The position numbers were made by a program, and so were the translations under genes. Source: Laccaria trichodermophora (lineage: Eukaryota; Basidiomycota; Agaricomycetes; Agaricales; Hydnangiaceae). Taken from it: a DNA stretch of 64,000 bases. Location: assembly GCA_018417955.1 (NCBI GenBank), contig JACTVC010000040.1, forward strand, positions 248,001-312,000, written 5' to 3'. Below are positions 22,500 to 32,626 of the stretch, piece after piece. Numbering within the stretch: the first letter of the stretch is position 1; each line of letters opens with the position of its first letter. The notes under the pieces were generated by a model. It was not told the origin of the DNA, did no database searches, and saw only the letters and a list, made by a program, of their open reading frames with translations.

Positions 22500-22908
22500 C
22501 AGTCATCCACACTTAATGATACACCACCCCCATTTGATACACTTTTGACTATCAGATATCTTGCTCAATACTACACCAATTTTTATGAAACAAGTTGTAA
22601 CGAGTAGTAAAAACTCATATCTACCACTGTACATAATTTGGATGCAATTGAGGCTGAATTGGAAAAGCTGTGGAGCATACAAAATGGACTGTTTTTTGGA
22701 AATAGCCAAATACAGTCACACCCCTCAATGATACACCCATAATCTTAAGTTTTCTCTGTGAAATGTGGGTCAAATATTCTGAAATTTGGTATGGTCATAG
22801 AAGGGAATTTATCTGAAATTTTCATGTAGTTTTTGTAGAGAAAGTTGTGCTCAAATCTGTTGAAGCTAATTTCTCATTTTGGGTGTATTATTAGCAGGTG
22901 GATGACTG
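22500..22908. mobile_element. pogo/mariner-type miniature element, 409 bp, TA target
   Basis: Inverted ends CAGTCATCCACACTTAATGA and (inverted) CAGTCATCCACCTGCTAATA are flanked by TA at 22498..22499 and 22909..22910. A second copy of the terminal motif (TACAGTCACACCCCTCAATG) occurs in direct orientation at 22711, mid-element, also followed by GATACACC. The element may therefore be compound or have grown by internal duplication. CAGTC ends with a TA target are typical of the pogo branch of Tc1/mariner. No transposase is visible. Confidence 0.75.
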
Positions 22909-22996
22909 TACCACACACCCTCAAATTTTCAGGAAGGATCTTGAGAAAGAAATACACAATTGCCCTCACATTGGCCAAAATCCAATACTGTAAAAG

Positions 22997-23539
22997 TAGT
23001 GTTTAAAAGTCCGGTCTGGTCCGGTTTTTTGATGCCCCTGGGCCTTAACCGTAACTGTAACCGGTCCGCATTTTTCCCAGAAGTCAAAAGACCGAACTGG
23101 ACCGCAAAAAGCCGTGGTCTGCGGTCTTTTTGCGGTCTATAGACTGGTCTTGGTCTTCTTCGGTTTTAACCGGTTTAAGACCGGTTTTCTGGCCAATATT
23201 TTAAAATTATGAATCGGTAAATTTGTTAATGTGTTTCGTAGCTTTAAATAGAGCCCAAGAACGTTAAATTCCGTTGAGAATTGGTGTTTCTATAAAAAAA
23301 GTCGTGTACATCTACTATTTTTAATGAAATTTTACATTTTTATTTATATCTTTGTCAATTCTGAACCAATTAATACATGCTTGGGTGCATTTTGAAGGGG
23401 ATTTAAGGGGTTACAAAAGACCGGTCCATTTAGACCGGTTTTTTTGCGGTCTTTAGTTCTCAAAAATAAAAGACCGTAACTGCAGGTCCAGTCTGGTTAT
23501 GGTCTTTTTCCAGTCATGAGACTGGACTTCCAAACACTA
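22997..23539. mobile_element. hAT-type miniature element, 543 bp, CpG-rich copy
   Basis: The ends are TAGTGTTTAAAAGTCCGG and, inverted, TAGTGTTTGGAAGTCC. The perfect 8-bp target duplication TGTAAAAG lies at 22989..22996 and 23540..23547. The interior is very similar to 14726..15309 and, like it, keeps CpG in ACCGGT/AGACCG motifs. Immediately right of it (23548..23600) is a run of related motifs (GTCCTGGTCCAGTC), probably the stub of another copy. Confidence 0.92.
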
Positions 23540-23547
23540 TGTAAAAG

Positions 23548-25030
23548 ACTGCAGGTCTTTTGTCTTTTTTGGTCCTGGTCCAGTCTTTTGCAGTAAGTTT
23601 GGGAATTGGAAGTTACGGTGTGCATAATGGTGATCGCTTACAGCAGCACTTTCTGTGATGGAAAATGTGACCCACCGCACAATGTGTAGAAGCACCTGTA
23701 TCATGCACACTCATCTGCATTACATTACTGCCAATGTTACCTGCATTAACGCCTTTGATAAGCTCAAGGCACACCCAGTACTTCGACCCTTGCCTTAGAT
23801 GGTGTTGTGCCATTCACATGCCAAGTTGCCAGCCACCTCAAACACAACATCCTCCAACCACACCAATCCCTTGAAATAACCCATCAATTCCACCTGCTGC
23901 TGCTTTGCCTCTGCCCATCACAAATTTTCTGGGAGCTTATGTGCAAATTATGTGTGGGGACATATCTGTTCAGAATCTGTTCTGTGGCCACCTACATCAA
24001 TGGACTTTCAATTGTACAAGCACTTTGGATGGCCATGTGGATTGAGATGAGTAGATACACTTATTCATAAATGGAATCAATTTTTTGCAACATCCATATG
24101 TATACCTGCCTAACAAACTACTAGTGACTATTGAACTAAGTGCTAAAGTCAGCATGTGATGACAGTGGAAACTGCCACTGTAAATGATTGCCATAATTAC
24201 AGTGCTGGAATTTCCAATATACAAATGCCCTCATCTTTTGAGGTTTTAGGAAATGTGTGGACTGGTCTTGGTCTTGGTCTTTTGTTTTGGGCCAAAAAAC
24301 TGGACTGGACTTTCAAGCACTACTGTATGATTACAACTGAATCTTCGTGTCACGCATCACAGAGGGGTTTGAATGAAGGGAAGTGAGTGTGACATCACAC
24401 ATCACCACAGGTTTTGAAGTTGTTTTCTCTTGCATCTAAAATACCAATTTTTTTGAGCCTGCAGCACTCCTAGCTGTGTAGACAGCACTAGGATTCCTTA
24501 AACTAATTTCTAAGGAGACCCATCCCACCATTGAAGATTTGACTGCAAGGACAGCCTATTCTTGATTTTCTGAAGTACAGATGAAGAGATTGTACTCTTT
24601 GTTGCACCTCACATCAGATGTTGAAGTGATGAAGAGTTGATCGAAATAGGTCATGCCCTAAACAGCTTGAAGAGTTGGTCGTAATCGTACAGTACTCCTG
24701 ACACCTGTTCATGCTGCAATTGCTGGCTGAGCAAATGATCTATTTTTTACATGGCAAAGAAGGTTTGAAATGACCTTCAAAGGTTTGTGTATGTGTCACA
24801 CTGTTGCTAGCAGCCTTAAAAATAGATTTGGAAATATTACTACTAATTTTTTATGCACTCCAAGACCCCCTCTCCCCCCCTACCTTGGGTCATGGCTTCA
24901 ATTCCTGATACTACCCCCTTGGCTGGAGCTGTGCATGACAATTGAACAATGGTGCCATCTTGAAAACACAGGGAAAAAAGTTGTTGGTGGGCTGGCTTTA
25001 CATTGGATAGGGTAACATTTGTGGATAGTT
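23548..25030. other. Right edge of repeat island
   Basis: No intact gene. It contains a truncated hAT miniature element at 24235..24322. The nearby stretches are CpG-poor until about 25045, where TTGACGCGACGCG marks an abrupt return to normal, CpG-containing DNA. That switch is the island boundary. Confidence 0.5.
24235..24322. mobile_element. Truncated end of a hAT-type miniature element
   Basis: About 88 bp match the inverted left end of the element at 8094: CTTTTGAGGTTTTAGGAAAT at the inner side, then GGGCCAAAAAAC, ending in CTTTCAAGCACTA, which is the terminal repeat. The other end is missing, so no target duplication can be scored. Confidence 0.75.
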
Positions 25031-25229
25031 TGGCCCAGGTGATATCTTGACGCGACGCGTTTACTACTTCAAGAGCACGTGAGAACTGCCGTGACAATGC
25101 CGTGACCCCGTCCTTTGTCATCACAATTGACATCAACGTCTAGCATCTCTTGCTCTTGTTCTTGGTTCCCCACTGATTGTTGACGGGATTCCGGCGCTCA
25201 ACATTTGACATCCAATCTTCGACACGTGT

Positions 25230-25304
25230 CTTTGTTCGAGTGGCACAAAGCAATGCGTCGGCCAAACGCGCCACAGCGCCGCCGCTTTGTGACGACCGAC
25301 AAAG
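25230..25304 (+). promoter_or_regulatory. Gene 2 promoter: four ACAAAG/CTTTGT motifs in 75 bp
   Basis: Motifs are CTTTGT at 25230..25235, ACAAAG at 25245..25250, CTTTGT at 25285..25290 and ACAAAG at 25299..25304, within 130-205 bp of the ATG. The other two family members also carry paired ACAAAG motifs upstream. Fungal HMG-box proteins (mating-type and pheromone-response regulators) bind this core. A role here is inference. Confidence 0.45.
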
Positions 25305-25432
25305 TCACGAGGTGGCATTGTGGCGACAGGTGAGTAGTACTTAAAGACAGGATGGCCTTACCCTCTGCTATCAACCCCACTTCAGCTTCAACCCTCATCA
25401 TCTCCCCCAACCTCTGCACTTTACCAGCCGCA

Positions 25433-26484
25433 ATGCTTCAGACTACTCCTCCGTCTACCTCGACAAGTGAAGCCGTTCGGTCCAACTTACTTAAGGAGAA
25501 CCTCGTCTATGTTAAGGAGTCTGAAGTCTACAGTATCTTCGAGACCACCTTCGTAGTTGGCCGGGTCTACTCCGAGGCTCAGATCATTCAAGAGCAGGTA
25601 CTATCCTTTCTTTTTATCGTCATCTCTTTGAAAGCCGACCTCACCTTTACTACCAGGTCGAAAGCGGAACAAGGCTTACTGTCTTAACTGTTTTCCTCTC
25701 TCCCAGCGCTAACCTGAAAGATATCATGGGTCCTTACTTGACGCGTATCGACTTGGCGGCACGGCACAGATTCATCTTTACAAAGTCTGGGGAAACTCTG
25801 GTCATCGGGAGATTTGGCGCTGATGACTACGTCGAGCTGCAGGAATGCGATCCCATCCTGCAGGACGCCCGTTTCAAGACTTCTACCGAACTCTACGTGT
25901 TCTTTGAAGATCGCGACTGCCTTCTTGTATCTGGAGACCCCGTTTTCAGTTTCCAAGGTCGCTTCCATCTGTTGCCCCCGTATGGAGGTGAATTTGAGTC
26001 GAAAAGCGACTATTATGCCTCCAAATCAGACGGCACCTCTCCAGAGCACGCTGACGCAAGTGGTAGCGACTCCTATTCTCCCGCTTCGGACGAGGCCGAA
26101 ACGTCGGGTACCACAGCGGCGTCTGAACAAGGGGGCGACCATGAGGAAAAAAGTCTTGATCACACCAACTGTAGTTCTGGTGATCTCTCCTTTGAAGACA
26201 GCGATTTATTGGAAACGATCGCGGAACTCGCGCCCGGCAATATTCAACACCACGTTGATAGCTCCTCCGGTGATGGTCAGCTTACTATTGAAGCTAATCA
26301 AGATTTGGACCTCCCCATTTTCATCGTGACATCTGCTGATCAGACTCCCTTTGTTTTTGCAGACCTTGACAACGGTAGGTCTGATGATGTTAACCTACTT
26401 ACTGCTTCGCAAGGTTTATCTGTGGAGGCCCTTCGAGCTCACAATGCAGCCCTCGAGGAGGATGTTGATGTGATGTTTTTGTAA
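25433..26484 (+). CDS. Family gene 2: unrecognised acidic-tailed fungal protein (330 aa)
   Basis: Exons 25433..25597 and 25657..26484 flank a 59-bp phase-0 intron (GTACTA...ACCAG). The intron sits where genes 1 and 3 have theirs, and exon 2 is exactly 828 nt as in gene 1. Shared blocks are GRVYSEAQIIQEQ before the intron; LTVLTVFLSP just after it; then DYVELQECDPIL, TELYVFFEDRD and PVFSFQGRFHLLPPY. It lacks the WW block of genes 1 and 3 and is the most divergent member. The last 150 residues are acidic, Ser/Asp/Glu-rich and probably disordered. An upstream in-frame ATG at 25352 would add 27 residues; 25433 is preferred by comparison with genes 1 and 3. No known domain; function unknown. It is transcribed away from the island. 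Confidence 0.75.
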
Positions 26485-26887
26485 GTCGTGCTGACACTTC
26501 ACCTCTTAGATTATAGATGGATTATCTCGAATTGATATCTGTATCGCTTGTCACGTTGCTTCGCCCGTTTGTATCCACAACGATTTATGTGCTCATTATG
26601 TATTATTGATATTATTGCAATGATTATGAAGTCTAACGCTCATCGTCTGAGCTTGATCAGTGCCGCAATATATTGAGAATTTAGTATGTTGAGAGCGTGA
26701 TGTGACCTCTACCCATTCCTGCGCTCTTCTCACAAGTTGAAATTCCTCATCATCGCTGAACGCTGTCCACCTTTGCGCTATCGGTTCCTGATGTCGTCGA
26801 CGTAACATTTAGCTGTGATCTCCTGTGTTTTCTTTAGTCCCGCTAAATAGTTTCCCTAGATTTGTACGCTTGTTCTAGCAAAGCTTG
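26485..26887. other. Intergenic, convergent 3' ends
   Basis: 403 bp between the stop of family gene 2 (+) and the stop of the KAPA synthase gene (-). I see no gene; it presumably contains both 3' UTRs. Confidence 0.5.
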
Positions 26888-28301
26888 CTACAGCTTGCTT
26901 ACAACCAAGTCAACATTCCTATCATCTCCCTTTTTTCTCGCAACCAATATCTCCTCTGCCCACCTGACCATCCCAGCAACCAGCCGGTCTACATCCGACG
27001 TGGTATTACCTGCATGAAAGCAAACTCTTATTCGATCTTTGCCCTTGGGTACAGTCGGCCAAGTTATGGGGCGGGCATTCATCCCAAGGGCAAGCAGGTA
27101 TGCAGATAGAGGCCGAGGGTGGACTGTCATTATGGGTATGATTGGGGATGGCTCCGCGTTGGGTGTTAAGTGGCTTGGGAGGGAAAGAAGGTCCGGAGGT
27201 ATCCTACTTTCTATCAACCGTGGGCGAAGGGTTCTAGAATAGTATGTAGAGAGTGAGAGAAGCCTTGCCGATAGCTGTCCAAAGCAATTGAGCCCGATTC
27301 CGAATGACCGCTACCCGACTCACATGTTGAGCAATACCGTTCGTTAGCATGTCAAAGGAGCTGTCCGCCGCGATGATGTTTGCGTAACTTAGAGAGGTCG
27401 TGTAGATTAGAGACCTGGCATAATTGAGCAGATAGTCACGAATCAATGCGTTGGTCAGGATAACGGCTGCAAAAAAGAAAGTAAAATGATAGGGAAGTTC
27501 TCGACGGAAAAATTACATACCCCCGGTGGCAGCCAAAGCTTTGCCAAAAGTGTGAAGCCTCGCGAGGACTTTTTCTTCCAGTCCCAACAACGCAACGCGA
27601 CCTCGGCCTTGGGGTCCATAAATACCTGTGGAATGGGCCTCGTCCACAACAAGGTACCCATTGCCCTTTGGAAACAGCTCTTCCAGCAAATCCACGATCT
27701 CTTGAAGGGGTGCAAAAGTACCATCCATGCTATAAAGACTCTCCACGGCTAAAAAAAGACTTGCCTCTCCTGTTATCAACTTCTCACAGCCTCCCAGCAG
27801 TCCCTCCAACACCATCCTCAGATCTTCGATAGAGTTATGCCTGAACGCGACTTGAGAATCCCGTTCAACGCGCGATGCACGCATCCCGTCGTGTACCGAC
27901 GCGTGAATGTACTCGTCGTACACGAGCACATCCCCCGGTTGGGGGACACACGAAAAAAAGCCCACATTGGCATCGAAGCCCGAGTTGAACAGCAACGCGG
28001 CTTCGACGCCAAAAAATTCTGTCAGCCGAGCTTCGAGTGCGCTATGGGCAAGACCATTGACCAAGAGCCTTGATCCACCTGAACCTAGGACGTCTGGAGC
28101 TGCAGAGAGTTTCTCAAGGAAGCGGGTGCGCAAGGTGGACGAATTGGATAAGGACAAGTAGTCGTTTGAGTTAAAATCGATCAGAGGGGATGTTGATGAA
28201 GATGTGTTTGGATCAGGGAGCCGCCGCCTGATCCAACGAGCCTCGCGGGAAGCGAGGGCGGAGGTGAGTTTATCATGTAGATCGGATGAGACTTTGCTCA
28301 T
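26888..28301 (-). CDS. bioF: 8-amino-7-oxononanoate (KAPA) synthase with peroxisomal SKL end
   Basis: PLP enzyme of the alpha-oxoamine synthase family that condenses pimeloyl thioester with alanine in biotin synthesis. Exons are 27521..28301, 27324..27466 and 26888..27274 (introns 54 and 49 bp); 436 aa. Visible features are DFNSNDYLSLS, GSGGSRLLVNG, AALLFNSGFDAN, VDEAHSTGIYGPQGRG and the PLP-lysine site HTFGKALAATGG (Lys about 254). The C-terminus ends VVSKL, a classic type 1 peroxisomal targeting signal; peroxisomal KAPA synthase is known in Aspergillus. The start at 28301 (MSKVSS) fits the family; an ATG at 28418 would add 39 residues. 5-aminolevulinate synthase and serine palmitoyltransferase are relatives, but the length, the N-terminus and the SKL end favour KAPA synthase. 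Confidence 0.88.
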
Positions 28302-28656
28302 CGCAAAACGGCCTGGAGGAATGTCGACGAAGGGGTGTGATGTTTTTTTATTGACTCGGGTCTCCCCAAAAACATAGTCGCAACAGACATTTGCATGCCG
28401 ACGCCCCAAAACCCGCATGCGGCGGGGCGCGTTTAGAACGACGACAAGGAAAGTGAAACGAACTGCATCTCAGTTTGAGTGTATCTTGGACAACTTCAAG
28501 TCGGTAGAGAGAGAAATTAAATTACACCGTGCAATGCGAAACGTATGTACATAACCATCAGTTACGTCAAACTTTTCCGACTATTCTCCACTGAATGGGT
28601 CGTCGATGAATGAAAGGGGATTTTGCAAGACGCCGTTGAGGTCCTGAGGAGCAATT
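28302..28656. other. Upstream region of KAPA synthase / 3' side of POP5
   Basis: 355 bp between two minus-strand genes. The in-frame extension of KAPA synthase to the ATG at 28418 lies here. I identify no motif with confidence. Confidence 0.4.
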
Positions 28657-29342
28657 TCAATCCTGCAATGCCTCAATTTCCGCAGTGCTCGTTTCGAGAT
28701 ATTTTTCATGGGAATCCTGATACGCAGCTGAATTCGAGAATACAGGTCAACTAAATCAAGTATTCGTCGGCCAAGATCAGCGCTACTTACTTGGTGTTTT
28801 TGCTAGAGCGCGATATCGTGCAATGACCTCGCGGTTGTGAGCGATTGCCGCCAATTGCGCGTGTCTGATTGTGCCTGTACAATCTTAAGAGCAGAGTTCT
28901 GAAAAGGGGAATTGAAAACCAAACCAGAGAGGTGCACAACATTGGGAATATATCGGAATCCTGCGATTGACGTGAGGAGAGTAAGTCCAGCCCACGCAAC
29001 TTGGTGATGATCTCTCCCAACACGGATAATGCATATGTTTGTCGTGGGGGAAAAATATTTTACTGGCAAGGGCGTCAGCGATAGATGAGGGAGTATCAGA
29101 TCTCAACTCACCAGTCAATGATAAAGCGACCGCGCCCCATCCAGTGTCGCCAAAATTATTCTGAATGCTCTGTTTCAGCGTAGCCCAGATAATCTTCCCA
29201 TCAAGCCGGCTCGTTCCTGGCTTGGGTTTCTCGAGCTCGAGAGGTATGAATTCAACGAGGAGCCACCTGTTCTAACGACTGGTACTTTGAGCGATCACGC
29301 CGAATCTAGAGAAAGAGGTCTACAAACCTTGAAGCGGACCAT
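28657..29342 (-). CDS. POP5: RNase P/MRP protein subunit POP5
   Basis: Protein subunit of nuclear RNase P and RNase MRP, needed for tRNA 5' processing and rRNA processing. Five exons: 29328..29342, 29112..29271, 28925..29062, 28791..28874 and 28657..28727; 155 aa. The first exon codes only MVRFK, then NRWLLVEFIPLE follows. Family hallmarks are DGKIIWATLKQSIQNNFGD, GWGAVALSLTVKYFSPTTNI and IRVGRDHHQVAWAGLTLL. All four introns are 54-65 bp with GT-AG ends and consistent phase. The C-terminal exon (YQDSHEKYLETSTAEIEALQ) is more variable, as usual. Confidence 0.92.
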
Positions 29343-30131
29343 TGCCCTTGGATTGAATGTGAACTTTATCGAACCAACTTTAGGTGTGTGGGTTCATGAG
29401 CTGAGACAAGTTTGACTTGCGCTGGAGGTGAATATGGTTGAAGGCAAGGGAATATATCTTTTTTCCCACCCTGATTTGTTTTTCTAACGCTCATTGCTCA
29501 TGTCGGTACATATGTATGTTTCGCTGCACGTAGATTCATCTTTCGCATAATATTATATCTGACTTGCATTTGACAGGAAAACTGAGGCGGCGAGTCGCTG
29601 AGAATCACTTCAGAGGTTCGGCGGCCATGGACGCGAAGAGTATCCGGAAGGGTACCAATTCAAAGTGCTACAGGACCAAGAACTGCATCTTTTCCGGTCG
29701 AGTATCAAGGTCCACCCACGCGAAAACGGACGAAGTCGACACATGACCAGAGGACTTGGTGCTTGTTGATCTGGTGATTGAACACGCCACGAAGAGACTT
29801 CAACTCGCGATATGTGTCAAATTTGGTCGGCCTTGTGAATGGGATCGTTCCTGTGCGATACACCGACTAGGGGGACAGGGGTCTCATTTTCAGCCGCGGT
29901 GTAGATTGGAACCTGCATCGCTGGCGATCCATTGTCGTTTTGAAACGAACGGTCTCCAATTTGATGAATTCTAACCGCCTTCCTTGCTTGTGGACGTTTT
30001 TTGTCGGTCAACGCAAGACACTCACTCAGCTCCGTGGGTGAACATAGAAGAATACTTGGCAATAATCAGTACATGGATCGTATACGTTAATGGTCATGTC
30101 AGATCGTAAAACACTCATCGTCATATCCTGC
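29343..30131. other. Intergenic, 789 bp, nothing recognised
   Basis: Lies upstream of POP5 and downstream of the PLC-like gene, both minus-strand. Several short frames exist on both strands, but none shows a plausible protein or splice pattern. It could hold the POP5 promoter and a non-coding transcript. Confidence 0.4.
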
Positions 30132-31787
30132 TCATTGCCACCCCTCCTCTCCCACTTTCCTTCCACGATAATTACACTCCACCAAAAGTGGGACCAAATT
30201 TCCTCCTTCCGGTTCAATGAAATAGTCCATAAGCGCCCAGCCCCTTAACCTGGGTTCTTCGGCATCTAAGGGAAAACTTTTCACGTCCTCCTTGAATTCC
30301 TGCATCCCCTTCTCTCCAACATCCACAGACAGATTAGCTTCAGATGGGATCGGCTCCAACCCTTCATGGTGCTTGCGTAACCACCGTGGACGTCGACGTT
30401 TTGCTTTTACGCTCTGAGCTCGTTTCTCCTTTGTTCCAGTGAGGATATCTAATAGCCAACGACCCACCCGGATATTCACGCCTTCCACCCCAAGTCCCAG
30501 GGCGGGCCAGCCAAACCCGCATGCGATGGTCGGAGGGAGGGCGAATGGGAAGGATGCAGCGGAGAAATAGGTGATCGACAATGTCGGCTGGGGGCAAGTG
30601 GGAGGTAAGAGAACCTCAGTAGCTCGAGTTACTTTCTCGGGTATCGATAGGAACGAGGGCACAGCGTACCTATCCAGTCATTTTGTTATTTATCTAATTT
30701 CATAGAGAAGAGATGTCCTCACCAGTCATGCGTTCTAACAATGGTCCCTTTCAACTCCCATTCGAACCCCTCTTTCTCACTATCAGGCCACGTAGTGGGA
30801 TGTATCCCAATCCCCTCGAGCCCCCCATCCCACTCCACTCCATCTCCTCCAAAACGGCTGAATAACACAACTTTCCCTCGGACTTCTCCAAGTCGTGGTA
30901 TCCGATTTTGCAAATAGTACATCCCGGTGTCGTTTGTTGACGTTGACCACCCCCCGGGGGAAGCCATCATTGTCTCCCTTACGAGCCGGGAGAAGAGCTT
31001 GGTGGGCGTTACGGCGAAGTCTTCTTGTTTGATGGACATGACGATGGTTTCGCGGGATCCTTCTGGCGATGTGAGGAAGTCATGGATGGTTTGGAGGATG
31101 GTGGGGAAGGGAGTTCGTTGTGGGTATAGGCCATGGTATGCTATTAGTTGGTGTTTGGGCGTTGGCGCCGTAGCAGTCGTTCCAGAAGAGGTAGTTGAGG
31201 AGCTCATGGTGGTGATGACCGCCAGACGGATGTCTATGACGCGAATTCCTGACTGGAGTTGCGTTGCGAGGGGTGTTGCGAGGGTTTGGCATTGCGATAT
31301 GGGCCAGCCATAGAATGCCATCCTGGGTTAGGTGGAGGTTGGAGATGCGTTGCCTGGGACGAGGCGTACTTACGTGTCGTGGGTTCCTGGGAGGAGGAGG
31401 GCCGAAAGAGATAAACTGTCTGGCATGTCGGATAGGAAGGACGCCAGGCTCCTCCTTGGTATAATGAGAAGTTTGCAGTGAGAGGGTTCAACCTGAAGAA
31501 CGCAATGAGGGCTGGAGAAAGAATGACGGCAAAGCGCACACCTTGGTGCAGTATATCCTCCATGGAGAGTGAGCGGGCATTGAGACGGCTTTCCATGAAG
31601 TGCCCCTCAGGTTGGGAAGGCGAATTACAAGAGGTTCAGAGTCGCCATGGGGTGCGGAGAGAACAAGTTGGGCTTTTGCTTTGACAGCGGGTAGGGTTGT
31701 GAGGGAAGATTGTGGGGCGAGGATGGGAGTTGTGTTGGTAGAAAGTAAGATATCGTCTGTGGTCAAGTTGCAAATGCTGACCCTCAT
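30132..31787 (-). CDS. PI-PLC X-domain (PLC-like phosphodiesterase) protein
   Basis: Exons 31542..31787, 31374..31492, 30723..31322 and 30132..30669; 500 aa. The X-domain begins with LLLPGTHDT (catalytic-type His about 120), then GIRVIDIRL (Asp/Arg about 152-154), a second IAYHG, and ETIVMSIKQED. The protein has the single-domain layout of bacterial-type PI-PLC and fungal PLC-like proteins, with no PH, EF-hand, Y or C2 domain. An N-terminal beta-rich region (MRVSICNLTTDD...) precedes the catalytic domain. There is no signal peptide, so it is probably intracellular. An alternative ATG at 31814 would add nine residues. Substrate unknown; such proteins cleave phosphatidylinositol or related phosphodiesters. 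Confidence 0.8.
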
Positions 31788-31862
31788 GATGAGCAGAAGC
31801 AGACCTTGGTACATCGGCCCGAGGTGTCTCTTTGCGTCTGACTCTCTTTCTCAAACACCACC

Positions 31863-32447
31863 ATGCCTTCTCTCGAACTCATCACAAACGTCAAGGTAGC
31901 CCGAATTTATTATCTGTATGACCCCAACGATCTTGAACATCATGACCTAGCTTGCAGATCCCAAGGCGTTCGCCCTTGATTTCTCAAAAGTGACATACCA
32001 CTACGTCGCCAAGCGCAGACGTTTTAACCATTGTACCTAAAGGTCGGCGCAGAGACACTCGGAAAGCCGGAAGGCTATATTACAGTCAGCATCACCTACA
32101 ACGAAACACTCACCTTTGCCGGCACCTTCGATCCCGCGTATGTCCTCAGCATCGTAAGTGATCCATAATGTTCCACCAAAATCTACATCATTGGGTCGTC
32201 GACTCCCGCAGATAAGCCTCGACAACCTCAATCCAGAGGCGAATGAACGCTACAGCAAGGTCTTGTCTGAGTACTTTGCAAAGAAACTTGGCGCTCCTTC
32301 AAACAGGGGATACATCGCCTTCATTGATCCTGGCAGAGCAAACATTGGGTACGTAGTCCACACATTTGGGTGTCATACGTTTATTGAGATTTTTGGATTG
32401 CTAGCTACAAAGGAACCACGTTTGCTACGATTTTTGGAAAGCAGTAG
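31863..32447 (+). CDS. MIF / D-dopachrome tautomerase family protein
   Basis: Tautomerase-superfamily protein of 120 aa. Exons 31863..31895, 31951..31989, 32043..32153, 32212..32348 and 32405..32447; every junction keeps phase. It starts MPSLELITNVK, so Pro2 is positioned as the catalytic N-terminal proline after Met removal. Later blocks GKPEGYITVSITYNETLTFA, SLDNLNPEANERYS and APSNRGYIAFIDPGRANIGY match the MIF fold (the last two cover the ISLDNLNP/IYINF-like regions of the animal proteins). The second intron is only about 53 bp. No signal peptide, as in animal MIF. Role in fungi uncertain; phenylpyruvate or related tautomerase activity is likely. Confidence 0.88.
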
Positions 32448-32626
32448 GATAGATGATAAATGTTGCACTGCCACAATCTACAAATGTTTGGACACTGCCG
32501 GAGCCGAACTTTTCGGAGTTTCTGTCCTCCTCCATTGCACCATCAGCCTGACCATGCCAGACGCTCCTTGGCATTCATATTTAATTTCGGACACTCGTTT
32601 ATAACTCATCTCATCCTTAACGCAAG

